Source: Spartobacteria bacterium UBA5019
GTDB lineage: Bacteria; Verrucomicrobiota; Verrucomicrobiia; Chthoniobacterales; Terrimicrobiaceae
Assembly (NCBI GenBank): GCA_002396485.1
Contig: DGXZ01000070.1
Coordinates: 7,038-42,159 of the forward strand
Length of the DNA stretch: 35,122 bases
Direction: 5' to 3'
The notes below the pieces were generated by a model. That model was not told the DNA's origin, made no database searches, and worked only from the letters and a program-made list of their open reading frames with translations. The translations under genes and the position numbers were made by a program. Shown here piece by piece: positions 23,286-32,105 of this stretch; position 1 is the first letter of the stretch; each line of letters starts with the position of its first letter.

Positions 23286-24554
23286 AAATAACTGTCGCAT
23301 TTATGGGTAAATCGAATAGTTCCATTCGCCATGAAATTCCTCGCGGGTAATCTTGATAGCAGACATCTCTTCATCGCTGACCTTCTGCTTTGTCGGATAT
23401 ATCCCTTCATCCAATGCAGCTTTGATTTTCAGTCCCGACTTGGTTGTCGTCGAGCCTATGAGATTGACGACAACTTCCCGACTCAACAAGGGGCGTCCCC
23501 TCCAATTGTGGGTGATCTGAGCAAAGAGGCGGTGCTCGATCTTGTTCCATTTGCTTGTGCCGGGAGGAAAGTGCCTGACGTGAATTTCAAGACCGGTTGT
23601 TGTGGCCAGTTCCTGCAGACATTTCTTCCACAGCCGCAACCTCACGCCGTTGCTCCCTCCTCCGTCGGCGGTGATCAATAGCCGCTTGGCTTGCCCATAG
23701 CGCTCTCGGCCCATTTCCTCCCACCAGCGTCGAAGGGTCTCCGTGGCAAATTGCGCGGTGTCATGGTCGATCCCGACGCTCACCCAACCTTCGTTGGCGG
23801 CGAGGTCATACACTCCGTAAGGAGTCACCTTGCCCAACTCCTTGTCCATGAAATCGTGGGTGTTGGCTTCTTCGGGCTGGCCTGATTGCTGCCATTCCTT
23901 TCCTTTGTTGTGGAAGGCTCCAATCAACTCTTTCTTCTTTGCGTCAATGCTTACGACCGGGTCCCCTTTTTCCTGAAACTCCGTGACCGAATTGTTGATG
24001 AAACGAAACTGCAGGTCGCGGTCTTCGTGGTTGGTGCCCTCAAGTTTCTTGCGCACCGACTGCAAACTGTAACCGGTCTGCTTGAGCAGTCCCGCCACTG
24101 TATTGGCGCTGATCTTGTAGCCCGTCTTCTGGAGTTCGAGAGCCAGCCTTGCCGTGCTTTTGCTGGTCCAGCGCAAGGGAGACATGGGGTCGCCGCGCGT
24201 CTCCGGATCGACCAGGCGATCCAAGGCTTCGAGCAAACCGGGTTGGTGGTCTACCAACATTTTTCGTCCACCGCCCAAGCGGCGAACACGTTGCTTTGTC
24301 ATCCCCGAGGAATCCTTGGACTCTTGGTTCGCCTCGACTTTTGCCCGCTCAATGCTCCGCCGGGATAGTCCGCAGGCCTCGGCAACTGATTTGATGCCTC
24401 CGTGCCCGAGGAATTTGGCTTCGGCAAGGGCGACGAGACGGAGCTGGCGCTCGTTGAGTAGAGGTCTGATTTCGGCGAATTTGGCTTGAAGAGTTGCTTG
24501 GTCGATCATCATTCAAAGCCTGCCATAGGCTTACAAAAAATGCGACAGTTATTT
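23286..24554 (-). mobile_element. Complete ISAzo13-family insertion sequence
   Basis: A 1269-bp element bounded by perfect 17-bp terminal inverted repeats: AAATAACTGTCGCATTT at 23286-23302 and its reverse complement at 24538-24554. It contains one intact transposase gene on the minus strand whose stop codon lies in the left repeat. No convincing target-site duplication is visible at the two junctions. It sits 35 bp behind the autotransporter-like gene and 75 bp before the promoter of the efflux operon, so it separates the two but appears not to break either. Confidence 0.88.
23301..24512 (-). CDS. ISAzo13-family transposase
   Basis: A 403-residue DDE transposase. An N-terminal helix-turn-helix (GGIKSVAEACGLSRRSIERAK) is followed by GGGRK and by segments typical of ISAzo13 transposases: DPETRGDPMSPLRWTSKSTARLA and ALDEGIYPTKQKVSDEEM. 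The catalytic acids are D190 (VVSIDAKKKELIG), D283 (LLITADGGGSNG) and E326 (PGTSKWNKIEHRLFAQI). The frame is complete, with ATG at 24512 or the adjacent ATG at 24509. It would cut and rejoin DNA at the 17-bp terminal repeats. All catalytic residues are intact, so the element may still be active. Confidence 0.93.
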   Translation of the reverse strand: MMIDQATLQAKFAEIRPLLNERQLRLVALAEAKFLGHGGIKSVAEACGLSRRSIERAKVEANQESKDSSGMTKQRVRRLGGGRKMLVDHQPGLLEALDRLVDPETRGDPMSPLRWTSKSTARLALELQKTGYKISANTVAGLLKQTGYSLQSVRKKLEGTNHEDRDLQFRFINNSVTEFQEKGDPVVSIDAKKKELIGAFHNKGKEWQQSGQPEEANTHDFMDKELGKVTPYGVYDLAANEGWVSVGIDHDTAQFATETLRRWWEEMGRERYGQAKRLLITADGGGSNGVRLRLWKKCLQELATTTGLEIHVRHFPPGTSKWNKIEHRLFAQITHNWRGRPLLSREVVVNLIGSTTTKSGLKIKAALDEGIYPTKQKVSDEEMSAIKITREEFHGEWNYSIYP

Positions 24555-24628
24555 TTGCGTGATACCTAAGCGCACTTTTTGCGGATGAACCGAAAAATGC
24601 TCAGCGAGGACTCCCTGAGTAGTTACCT

Positions 24629-24657
24629 TTGACGAATCCCGCTCTTTGTCCTATCAA
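24629..24657 (+). promoter_or_regulatory. Predicted promoter of the efflux operon
   Basis: TTGACG (24629-24634) and TATCAA (24652-24657) are 17 bp apart, a good sigma70-type promoter. Transcription would start near 24664, giving a leader of about 16 nt before the TolC ATG at 24680. A small inverted repeat CTCAG...CTGAG (24600-24619) lies just upstream of the -35 box and could be an operator. The position is outside the insertion sequence, so the operon seems to keep its own promoter. Confidence 0.5.
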
Positions 24658-24679
24658 GTAATCCTCTGCCTCCACAAAA

Positions 24680-26206
24680 ATGCCCCAGCGTCCGCCCCGA
24701 TTTCCAGCATCAACCCTATGTCTACCACTGGCATCGGCTATCTTTTTCGTCTTTTCGGTGTCTTCGAATCTTCATGCGGAGCGGAAACTGCCCCCGTTGC
24801 CGACCGCCGAGGCGGTCATGGGAAACGCCCCGGACGACCACGCTCGCGACCCAATGGATTTGGCGTCGGCTCTGGAGCGCGCCCGCGCGGTCAGCCCGGA
24901 ACTCGCCGCTGCCCAGCTTGAGGTCGATCGCATGATGTCCCGCCTCTTCGGAGTGCGGGTGAAGTATTATCCAGAATTCCAAGTCCAGCTCCAGGCCCCG
25001 CGCATCTTTGACTACGACGCCCGCGAAGAGGGCATGGACCAACCGAAATTCCAATACCGGACCACGGAACCCGGCGTCGAAGCCACACTCAAGCAAAAAC
25101 TCCCGACCAATACCGAACTTTCCGCCGGCTACGACCATGACATATCCCGCGGTGGTCTTTTGAGCGATCGTCTCGGCCTTGTCTTCTCCCAGGAGTTCGT
25201 TCGCAAGGACCCTCTGTGGCTTCAAGAATCGCTCGCGAAAAAACAAATCTGGTTGAAAAAAACCGCACAGGCCTCGGTCGCCAGGGAATTCGACTTCCGC
25301 GTCAAGAACGCTTTCTTCTCGGTCATCGAGGCCGAAATGATCCTCGTGAGCGCCCAGCTTCGTTATGACCAGGACCTGCAATTCGTCGCCGAAAGCGAGG
25401 ACAAGTTCCGCTCGGGCGTCATCGCCGAGTATTCGCTCTTGGATTACCAACGCGACATGAAGACCTCCGAGAGCCGACTCGTGGCCCGCAAGGCCGCCCG
25501 GGACCGCGCGCGAAGTGATCTCGCAAGCCTCCTTCAGATTCCCTACGGCGAGCCTCTGCCTCTAAAGGAACCTCCGAATCCCGTGATCGACAACGCGCTC
25601 TGCGATCCCAAACGCATGGTCGAATCCGGCATGCGGCATGAACTCCAGATCGCCCAGATCCGCTACAACATGTTCGCCAACGCCGAAAACGCCGACTACA
25701 TCCGTAACTCCCTCCTGCCCTCGGTCCGCTTCGAGGCGCGTGCGGACGTCTACAGCACCGTGGGTGACGGCATTTTCAATACGGCCCAGCCAGTCGAGGG
25801 CCGAGACCTCAGCGCCGCCTTGCTGGTCACCATCCCCCTCTTCGGTTCAACCTTCGAAAAATGGAACGCCCTCCGCCTTGAGGAGATCGACCGTGCCATC
25901 AACGAAACCCAGATCGACGCCCTTTTCCGCCGACATGTTGTCAAAGTCCGGAATACCCTGCTCTCGCTGGACGAAATCCTCGCACGCGTCGCCATCGCCC
26001 GTGACATTGAAAAACTCGCCGCCCGCGAATTCGACATCTCGCGTCTCCGCTTCGAACTCGGCAGCGTCGGGTCGTTCGACATGATCCGCACCAAAAACGA
26101 GTATTTCAACGCGCAGGACGAACTCACCACCCTCCGATTCGCCCTCCTGCGCCGCATTGCGGAAATCGAACGCGACTACCCGCTGGATTTCGCTGACCCA
26201 GCCTGA
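24680..26206 (+). CDS. TolC-family outer-membrane efflux protein
   Basis: 508 residues with a cleavable signal (STLCLPLASAIFFVFSVSSNLHA). The body shows the two helical hairpin repeats of TolC/OEP proteins: LASALERARAVSPELAAAQLEVDR opens the first, EDKFRSGVIAEYSLLDYQRDM closes its helix 4 region, and the second half has HELQIAQIRYNMFANAENADYIRNSLLPSVRFEA and FELGSVGSFDMIRTKNEYFNAQDEL. This trimeric channel-tunnel would span the outer membrane and periplasm and accept substrate from the MacB-type pump encoded downstream. It starts the operon; the ATPase gene follows after 10 nt. Confidence 0.9.
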   Translation: MPQRPPRFPASTLCLPLASAIFFVFSVSSNLHAERKLPPLPTAEAVMGNAPDDHARDPMDLASALERARAVSPELAAAQLEVDRMMSRLFGVRVKYYPEFQVQLQAPRIFDYDAREEGMDQPKFQYRTTEPGVEATLKQKLPTNTELSAGYDHDISRGGLLSDRLGLVFSQEFVRKDPLWLQESLAKKQIWLKKTAQASVAREFDFRVKNAFFSVIEAEMILVSAQLRYDQDLQFVAESEDKFRSGVIAEYSLLDYQRDMKTSESRLVARKAARDRARSDLASLLQIPYGEPLPLKEPPNPVIDNALCDPKRMVESGMRHELQIAQIRYNMFANAENADYIRNSLLPSVRFEARADVYSTVGDGIFNTAQPVEGRDLSAALLVTIPLFGSTFEKWNALRLEEIDRAINETQIDALFRRHVVKVRNTLLSLDEILARVAIARDIEKLAAREFDISRLRFELGSVGSFDMIRTKNEYFNAQDELTTLRFALLRRIAEIERDYPLDFADPA

Positions 26207-26216
26207 CATCGATCCG

Positions 26217-26897
26217 ATGCACCCCCTCGTATCGCTCCGCAACATTAAAAAATCCTACCAGCTGCCAAGCATGGAGGTGCCCGTCCTTCAAGGCATTGAT
26301 CTCGACATCGAGGAGGGCGAATTCACCGCGCTCGTCGGCGCCTCCGGCTCGGGAAAATCCACGCTCATGAATATCCTCGGTTTTCTAGACCGTCCAACAT
26401 CGGGCCGTCACCTCTTCCGGGGCAAGGATGTCTCTCTCCTATCTGACCACGACGAGTCGCGCATCCGCAACCTTGAGATCGGCTTTGTCTATCAGAGCTT
26501 CAACCTGCTTCCGCGCTGCACTGCGCGCGAAAATGTCGCCCTCCCGCTCTTTTACCGGCCGCAGACCCACGATCCGGAAGCCCTCGTGGACGAGGCCATG
26601 CGCTGGGTCGGCCTGGCGGACCGCTCGACCCACCGCCCGAACGAACTCTCTGGCGGCCAGCGCCAGCGCGTCGCGATTGCCCGCGCCCTCGTCGGTAAGC
26701 CTTCGATCATCCTCGCCGACGAGCCCACCGGCGCTTTGGACAGCCGCACGGGAGCGGAAATCCTCGAACTCTTCCGCGAGATCCACCGCCAGGGCGCCAC
26801 CATCCTTATCGTCACCCACGACCGCTCCATCGCTGCCCAATGCGACCGCTCCATCGAAATGCGCGACGGACTCATCGTGTCTGATACCAGACCATGA
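26217..26897 (+). CDS. MacB/LolD-type ABC transporter ATP-binding protein
   Basis: 226 residues from the ATG at 26217. Walker A GASGSGKST is at 41-49, followed by the Q-loop FVYQSFNLLPRCTARENVALPL typical of the LolD/MacB group, the signature LSGGQRQRVAIARALVG, Walker B IILADEPTGALD and the switch His in IVTHD. It powers the MacB-type permease encoded two genes downstream. It overlaps the first adaptor gene by ATGA (26894-26897). ATPase and permease are separate genes here, unlike E. coli MacB, where they are fused. Confidence 0.94.
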   Translation: MHPLVSLRNIKKSYQLPSMEVPVLQGIDLDIEEGEFTALVGASGSGKSTLMNILGFLDRPTSGRHLFRGKDVSLLSDHDESRIRNLEIGFVYQSFNLLPRCTARENVALPLFYRPQTHDPEALVDEAMRWVGLADRSTHRPNELSGGQRQRVAIARALVGKPSIILADEPTGALDSRTGAEILELFREIHRQGATILIVTHDRSIAAQCDRSIEMRDGLIVSDTRP

Positions 26898-28159
26898 AAA
26901 AATCCACGTCTCTCCTTCCCTGGATCCTCGCCGCCATCGCCGCTGCGAGCGCCTTGCTCTTGTGGAGGCCCGTCCCAGCAGGCCCGTCTCTGACCCTCAC
27001 CCTCACGACTCCCCGCTCGGACGACATCACCATCGAACTCGTCGAAAATGGAATCCTCGAAGCCGAGTCGGCAACGCACATCGCCGCGCCGGATGCAAAC
27101 GCCGATCGCAGGCTCATCGAAATCGTTCCAGAGGGGACCCTTGTTTCCAAGGGCGATGTGCTGGCGAAATTCGACACATCCCATCTCGAGGAGTCCTTGG
27201 CAACCCTCCGCGAGTCCGGCCTCGAAGCCCGCCGCACAGATGCCGAACTCGAATCCAAAATCCGCCTGGCAGACCTCGACGTCGCCCATCAGGGAGCAGT
27301 GGAGAACGCCCGCCTCGCCGAACTCATCTTCCGTTCGATGACCTACAACGCGAAACTCGAGCGCGATGCAGCCGAGTCCCGTCTCAATAATGCTAAAAAC
27401 GAAATCCAAGTCGCGAAGAACCGCGTCAGCCTAGAGGAAAACCGCCGCGATGTCCAACTCCGCCAGATCGACAAACTCATCGCCGAAAACAACAGTAAAA
27501 TCGATCAGACCCTCACCGACATCGAGTCCTTCAAGATCCATGCCCCCCAGGAGGGGATTGTCGTCTTCCCGCCAATCAAAATCAGCGGCATCACCCGCAA
27601 GGTCCAGGTCGGCGACCAGCTCTTCAAGGGTCAGGTCTTCCTCGTCATACCGAACCTCTACAAGATGACCGCCGTGCTGGATGTTCCGGAGGAGGGAATC
27701 CGCCGCATCAAGCGCGGTCTGCCCGCAACCATCGTGGCAGACGCGTTTCCCGACATCCGCTTCACCGGCGAGGTCGCCACGATCGCCCCTCTTGCCCATG
27801 TGCGCGACAACAACCCTTTCATCAAGGCGTTCCGCGTTACCGTCCGCGTCCACGAGCGCGACATCGACCGTCTCCGCCCGGGAATGAACGCCCGCATCAC
27901 CCTCCAACTGGCATCGCACACCGCCGCCCATATCGTGCCGGTGCCGTTCCTGCAAAGCCGCAACGGCCGCGATTTCGTGTGGGTCGAAAAGGATGGCAAA
28001 ATCGATTCCGAGACCGTCCGAGTACTGGATGCCGACCGGAAGGATGCCGTCGTGGAAGCCCCGCCGGGGGGGCGCATTGTGCTCCCCGATGCGGGGCTCC
28101 GCACCTATCTGGAAAATTCCGCAGCCTCCGTGCAATGGAAGGAATGGAGCCCGCCATGA
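26894..28159 (+). CDS. Periplasmic adaptor (HlyD/MacA-like), adaptor 1
   Basis: 421 residues with an uncleaved N-terminal membrane anchor (LLPWILAAIAAASALLLW, 8-25). The biotinyl-lipoyl-like half domain IEIVPEGTLVSKGDVLAKFD (about 75-95) is followed by a long helical hairpin (about 95-210, EAELESK-like heptads), then the second lipoyl half HAPQEGIVVFPP and beta-barrel segments (VLDVPEEGIRRIKRGLPATI, FRVTVRVHERDIDRLRPGMNARITL). This matches MacA/HlyD adaptors that join an inner-membrane pump to TolC. Start and stop overlap the neighbours by ATGA, so it is tightly coupled with the pump genes. Confidence 0.9.
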   Translation: MKKSTSLLPWILAAIAAASALLLWRPVPAGPSLTLTLTTPRSDDITIELVENGILEAESATHIAAPDANADRRLIEIVPEGTLVSKGDVLAKFDTSHLEESLATLRESGLEARRTDAELESKIRLADLDVAHQGAVENARLAELIFRSMTYNAKLERDAAESRLNNAKNEIQVAKNRVSLEENRRDVQLRQIDKLIAENNSKIDQTLTDIESFKIHAPQEGIVVFPPIKISGITRKVQVGDQLFKGQVFLVIPNLYKMTAVLDVPEEGIRRIKRGLPATIVADAFPDIRFTGEVATIAPLAHVRDNNPFIKAFRVTVRVHERDIDRLRPGMNARITLQLASHTAAHIVPVPFLQSRNGRDFVWVEKDGKIDSETVRVLDADRKDAVVEAPPGGRIVLPDAGLRTYLENSAASVQWKEWSPP

Positions 28160-29358
28160 TGCGATTTCTCAGGTATCTCGACCTCGCCCGGAGAACGCTT
28201 GTGGAGCACAAGCTCCGCTCTTTTCTTACCATGCTGGGCATCATTTTCGGGGTGACAGCCGTGATAGCTATGACCGGCATCGGCGAGGGCGGCAAGCAAT
28301 CTGCTCTCCGCGAGATTGCGATCCTCGGAATTCGCAACATCTACATCAACGACCTCCCCTCGGCGCGGAAGACCTCAGCGGAGAAGGGATCGGCGGTCGG
28401 CGAGGGCCTTTCCGTCGAGGATTTCGAATACCTCGAAAAGGCCCTGCCGAGCATCGCCGGGCGGTCCATCCTTGTGGAAAGACAACTCTTCATCCAAGCG
28501 CCCGGCGCTCAGGCCACCTCGGCTGTCACCGGCGTCGATCCCGCCTTGTTCGAAGTGCTGCAGTTCCCTCTCCGCGAGGGCCGCCTGCTCGGGGACTGGG
28601 ACATCGTCAACTCCAACCGCGTGTGCGTGCTCGGACGCGATGCCGCCAACCGCTTTTTTCCGCAGACCAGCCCGCTCGGGCAAAGCCTCCGCATCAATGG
28701 CTCGCTTTTCGAAGTGGTGGGCGTGCTCGACACGGTTGCGAACCGCGACAGTGCCGTGCTCGTTCCCCGCAACCAGCCCATCCTTTTCCAGAAGGTGGAG
28801 GGCTTTGAATCACCGGTGTCCCAAATCATCCTCCAGGCCAACCACGAGAGTCTCGTCGCTCCCCTCGCCGCCATGGCCGAGCAAATCCTGGTGCGACGCC
28901 ACAATGGTCTCCGCGATTTCGAGCTTGTGATTCCCGAGTCGCTCTTCCGCCAGCAGACCCGCACCCGCGACCTCTTCAATAGCATTATGCTTCTGATCAC
29001 CGGCATTTCCCTTCTTGTAGGGGGCATTGGAATCATGAACATCATGCTTGCTTCCGTCCTCGAACGAACAAAAGAGATCGGCATCCGGCGTGGCGCGGGA
29101 GCCACAAAGCGTGACATCCGCCTGCAATTCCTGGCTGAGGCGGTCCTCCTCACCGCCACGGGAGGCGTCGCGGGAGTCGTCCTGGGCTTCGCCCTCTCCA
29201 TCGCGATTTCCTCTTCCACCGGCTGGGAAACACGCATTCCGCCCGCCGCCGTGGCGTTAGCATTCGGCTTCTCGGTCCTGACAGGCCTGATTTTTGGCTA
29301 CTATCCGGCCAAGAGCGCGAGTGAAATGAACCCGATCGACGCCCTACGCCATGAGTAG
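28156..29358 (+). CDS. MacB-type ABC permease (FtsX-like)
   Basis: 400 residues from the ATG at 28156 (28159 is also possible). The first membrane helix (HKLRSFLTMLGIIFGVTAVIAMTGIGEGG) is followed by a large periplasmic MacB_PCD domain with the typical PALFEVLQFPLREGRLL and VCVLGRDAANRFFP segments. Three C-terminal helices follow: MLLITGISLLVGGIGIMNIMLASVLERTKEIGIRRG, AVLLTATGGVAGVVLGFALSI and ALAFGFSVLTGLIFGYYPA. It ends in EMNPIDALRHE, the family C-terminus. It would work as a mechanotransmission exporter pushing periplasmic substrate through TolC. Confidence 0.93.
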   Translation: MMRFLRYLDLARRTLVEHKLRSFLTMLGIIFGVTAVIAMTGIGEGGKQSALREIAILGIRNIYINDLPSARKTSAEKGSAVGEGLSVEDFEYLEKALPSIAGRSILVERQLFIQAPGAQATSAVTGVDPALFEVLQFPLREGRLLGDWDIVNSNRVCVLGRDAANRFFPQTSPLGQSLRINGSLFEVVGVLDTVANRDSAVLVPRNQPILFQKVEGFESPVSQIILQANHESLVAPLAAMAEQILVRRHNGLRDFELVIPESLFRQQTRTRDLFNSIMLLITGISLLVGGIGIMNIMLASVLERTKEIGIRRGAGATKRDIRLQFLAEAVLLTATGGVAGVVLGFALSIAISSSTGWETRIPPAAVALAFGFSVLTGLIFGYYPAKSASEMNPIDALRHE

Positions 29359-30544
29359 CCTTCTCGCCGCCGGCCTCCTGGCCATGGCCTCGCTCACGGC
29401 ACCGCCCCATCTGGCATCCTCCGGCCTTGTCGTTCCCCGGGGTACGCTCGAACTCTCACTTTCGGCCACCGGAATCATCGACTGCGACGGTAGGTCTCCA
29501 CTTGCGGGGCCTTCCTCTTCGCTTCCGAAACAAATCCTCTCCCTACAACCCGAAGGAACCTTCGTCCGCAAAGGCGATGTCGTCGCTGCATTCGATCCAG
29601 CCCCCTTGGAGGCGCGCATCCAAGAGCTCAAAACCCAGCTTGGGGAAATGAAACTCTCGAGGAACGAACTCGCCGCCATTCAGCGCGCACGCCGCTTCGA
29701 CGGAGAACTCCGCAGTGACATCTCCCGCGGAGGCGCGGATCTTGCCCGGACCGAGCGCCAGCGGCTCGCCCACGAAAGCCGCCTGCGCATCCTCCAGGGC
29801 GACGCGGGCGTCGCCGCTGCAAAACGCCGCCTCGATTCCTCCGTCAATCAACTCTCTCTCATCACCCTTCAGGGTGAAAAATCCCTTGCCGAGGCGGACT
29901 CCCAGGCTGCTGCTATCTTCGAGGAAATCGATGCCCTCGCGCTTGACGTCGCCGATTTTACGCTTCGCGCCGAGACCGACGGGTTGGTCGTCCTGCAGGC
30001 GATTCCCGTCAACGGATGTGTGCGAAAGCCTCAAGAGGGAGACTTTTTGGAGCCATCCCAAATATTCGGACGGATTTCGGGCTCCGGTGAAATGGTGGCC
30101 CGCCTTTTTCTGGAGGAGAGCCAGTTTTTCCTCGCTAAGACCGGCATGGAACTCGAAGTCACCCGCCGATCCCATCCGGGCAAGCCGCTTCCAGCCTCGC
30201 TCGAGACCATTCTTCTCGGCCCAGTCACCATCCAGGGGCGAGGGAACCGTCCCTTCTACGAGGCCGTGGCAAGGCTGTCCAAAAACGTCGGCACCGATCT
30301 CAAGCTGGGGGAATCCGTCACGGCGAAGATTCCCCTCCAGATCTTGAGGGATGTCTATGCCGTGCCCCGCGATTACCTTGACGGCGACACCCTCTGGATC
30401 GTGCGTTCGGGCCGTCTCGAGGCCGTCCAACCCACTCCCGCCGCAACCACCAGCGACTTCGTCGCTTTCGACTCGATCCCCGGCCTCACGGAGGGCGGGC
30501 CGCTGACGGTCGCGATGCCACCATCCCTCGCCACCCGCCCATGA
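29351..30544 (+). CDS. Adaptor-like protein 2 of the efflux operon
   Basis: 397 residues, overlapping the permease gene by 8 nt. An N-terminal signal (SSLLAAGLLAMASLTAPPHLA) precedes a lipoyl-like segment ILSLQPEGTFVRKGDVVAAFDPAPLEARI, the same pattern as adaptor 1. Then come a helical hairpin (about 80-200, rich in Arg, Glu, Ala), a second lipoyl half (LRAETDGLVVLQAI) and a beta-barrel part (SVTAKIPLQILRDVYAVP). It lacks a clear membrane anchor if the signal is cleaved. It is therefore a second, divergent HlyD/MacA-like adaptor, or a partner that replaces or caps adaptor 1. The helical region is shorter than in adaptor 1. Confidence 0.78.
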   Translation: MSSLLAAGLLAMASLTAPPHLASSGLVVPRGTLELSLSATGIIDCDGRSPLAGPSSSLPKQILSLQPEGTFVRKGDVVAAFDPAPLEARIQELKTQLGEMKLSRNELAAIQRARRFDGELRSDISRGGADLARTERQRLAHESRLRILQGDAGVAAAKRRLDSSVNQLSLITLQGEKSLAEADSQAAAIFEEIDALALDVADFTLRAETDGLVVLQAIPVNGCVRKPQEGDFLEPSQIFGRISGSGEMVARLFLEESQFFLAKTGMELEVTRRSHPGKPLPASLETILLGPVTIQGRGNRPFYEAVARLSKNVGTDLKLGESVTAKIPLQILRDVYAVPRDYLDGDTLWIVRSGRLEAVQPTPAATTSDFVAFDSIPGLTEGGPLTVAMPPSLATRP

Positions 30545-31797
30545 CAACGCAGCTGGTCAGCCTCCTCGTTGCGCTCGCCTGCACCATGGCGACTGCCTCG
30601 TCCGAACCCCCCGGCGAACTCATCCTCCGCGTTCCAGTCGCTGATTTCACACAAACCATCACGCGCGGAGCAACCATGGAATGCGCCTCCTCGGGACTGC
30701 TCAAGGCCCCAAGATTCGCCGGGAAGCGCGAGTTGATCTGGTTGGCTCCCGAGGGCATCCTCGTCGAAAAAGGCGATGTCATCGCGCGCTTCGACCCCTC
30801 GCCGCTCGAGCAGAACAGGGAACAAGTGAAGGAGAAAAAACAGGAGGCTGCCGACCGCATGGAGACACTCGAAACGGATTGGTCGATTCGTCTCGATTCG
30901 GAACGCATCCGCATCAGCCAACTCGATTCGACATTGTCCGATGCAGAGCGTCAAAAGGTCGCCTCCCGCTTCCTTGCGGAAATTCCTCGCTCGATCGCGT
31001 CCACCAAACGCGACATCCTCTCCGGTGAGTTCCATGGGGCGGAAAAAAAACTCACCCTCCTCGAGGATGTCAGCGAGCGCCAAAAACAATCCCAGGAGGA
31101 TCTGGCCCGGACCATCGGAGAAAATTTTCCAGCAGGATCGCTCGAGATCGACCAGGCCGTGATTCGCGCGAACGAGACCGGGTATCTCACCTACCTTCCC
31201 GTGGCCCTCTCCGGCCTTCCACCCCGCAAGGTGCAGACTGGCGACTCGCTGGAACGCCGCCAGCCGTTCCTCAAAATTCAGCCCCTCATCGGTAACCGAC
31301 TCCAGATCGGGGTCTCCGCCCGTGAACTCCCGCTTGTGAAACGCGGCCAAAAAGTCGAATTCGAGATGCGCGCAGTCCCCGGTCGGAAATTCCTGGCCAC
31401 GATTTCCGATATCCCCGGCTCCGCCCTGACACTCCACACGGGCTCACCACGCCTCTTCGCCGTCGCAGCCTCGATTCCTCCCCAACTTGGCCGGGACGAC
31501 CTCCGGCCGGGAATGACAGCGTCCGCAAGCATTCATATCTCGAACGAGACCGATTGCCTTGCCATTCCCATCGATTGGGTTTTTCACGACGGGAAAAACC
31601 GCGTGCACTGCGAGATGCCCGACGGCTCATGGCAATCTCTCGACTTGCCGGATGGCACCACCCGCTCAGGGGACTATTTTCTGTTGCCAGCCTCCTTCGC
31701 CCAGGCGGGCGCCTCGGGTTTCCTTCTTCTCAAACCTCCGCCCGGCGGTTCCTCGCCTGCCACGCCCCATCCAGAGGATTCGCCACACTCCAGATAA
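30541..31797 (+). CDS. Adaptor-like protein 3 of the efflux operon
   Basis: 418 residues, overlapping adaptor 2 by ATGA (30541-30544). The signal peptide is MTTQLVSLLVALACTMATAS. The lipoyl-like motif LIWLAPEGILVEKGDVIARFDPSPLEQNREQV is again present, followed by a charged helical hairpin (about 95-200) and barrel segments (VGISARELPLV-like, GRDDLRPGMTASASIHI, LAIPIDWVFHDG). It belongs to the same broad family as adaptors 1 and 2 but is clearly diverged. It is the last gene of the operon. The tail is Pro/Ser-rich, and no strong terminator follows; only a weak GGTGA...TCACC dyad is seen at 31799-31814. Confidence 0.78.
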   Translation: MTTQLVSLLVALACTMATASSEPPGELILRVPVADFTQTITRGATMECASSGLLKAPRFAGKRELIWLAPEGILVEKGDVIARFDPSPLEQNREQVKEKKQEAADRMETLETDWSIRLDSERIRISQLDSTLSDAERQKVASRFLAEIPRSIASTKRDILSGEFHGAEKKLTLLEDVSERQKQSQEDLARTIGENFPAGSLEIDQAVIRANETGYLTYLPVALSGLPPRKVQTGDSLERRQPFLKIQPLIGNRLQIGVSARELPLVKRGQKVEFEMRAVPGRKFLATISDIPGSALTLHTGSPRLFAVAASIPPQLGRDDLRPGMTASASIHISNETDCLAIPIDWVFHDGKNRVHCEMPDGSWQSLDLPDGTTRSGDYFLLPASFAQAGASGFLLLKPPPGGSSPATPHPEDSPHSR

Positions 31798-31860
31798 AGG
31801 TGATACGGCTCACCACGGAACACAACCCCATCGGCCGCCCGCCTTAAGTAAAAACGAAAA

Positions 31861-31876
31861 ACTACGGGTCGGTAGT
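31861..31876. repeat. Degenerate outer copy of the REP-like repeat
   Basis: ACTACGGGTCGGTAGT matches the first 16 bases of the repeat in its minus orientation (ACTAGGGGTCGGTAGT) with one difference. It lies 85 bp outside the first full copy. The stretch 31798-31945 has no gene. Confidence 0.5.
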
Positions 31877-31945
31877 GAATGGCGCTAAGTTAAGACCCTT
31901 TTGCGATGATTTAGCAGCTTGATTTTTACGGGTTTCAAGGTCAAT

Positions 31946-31977
31946 CTGTCAAGATTTGACTACCGACCCCTAGTTTA
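31946..31977 (+). repeat. REP-like repeat, copy 1
   Basis: A 32-bp unit whose core reads GTCAAGATTTGAC then TACCGACCCCTAG. The exact reverse complement lies at 32046-32077, so the two form a perfect 32-bp inverted pair around a 68-bp spacer. GTCAA-GAT-TTGAC can fold as a small hairpin by itself. Such paired units resemble the REP doublets (BIMEs) recognised by RAYT transposases. Confidence 0.8.
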
Positions 31978-32045
31978 AAGAGGGCTTCGTGCATCGGATC
32001 AGAAGCAGCATCAGCTACCAAGTGCGATACGCTCGCTGACGCATC

Positions 32046-32077
32046 TAAACTAGGGGTCGGTAGTCAAATCTTGACAG
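32046..32077 (-). repeat. REP-like repeat, copy 2 (left end of the RAYT element)
   Basis: The exact reverse complement of copy 1. It lies 28 bp upstream of the RAYT start codon and, with copy 3 at 33169-33198, forms an inverted pair (30 bp, perfect) that frames the transposase gene. Confidence 0.8.
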
Positions 32078-32105
32078 CTGATCTGGATTGAGAAAGTCTC
32101 GCCGC

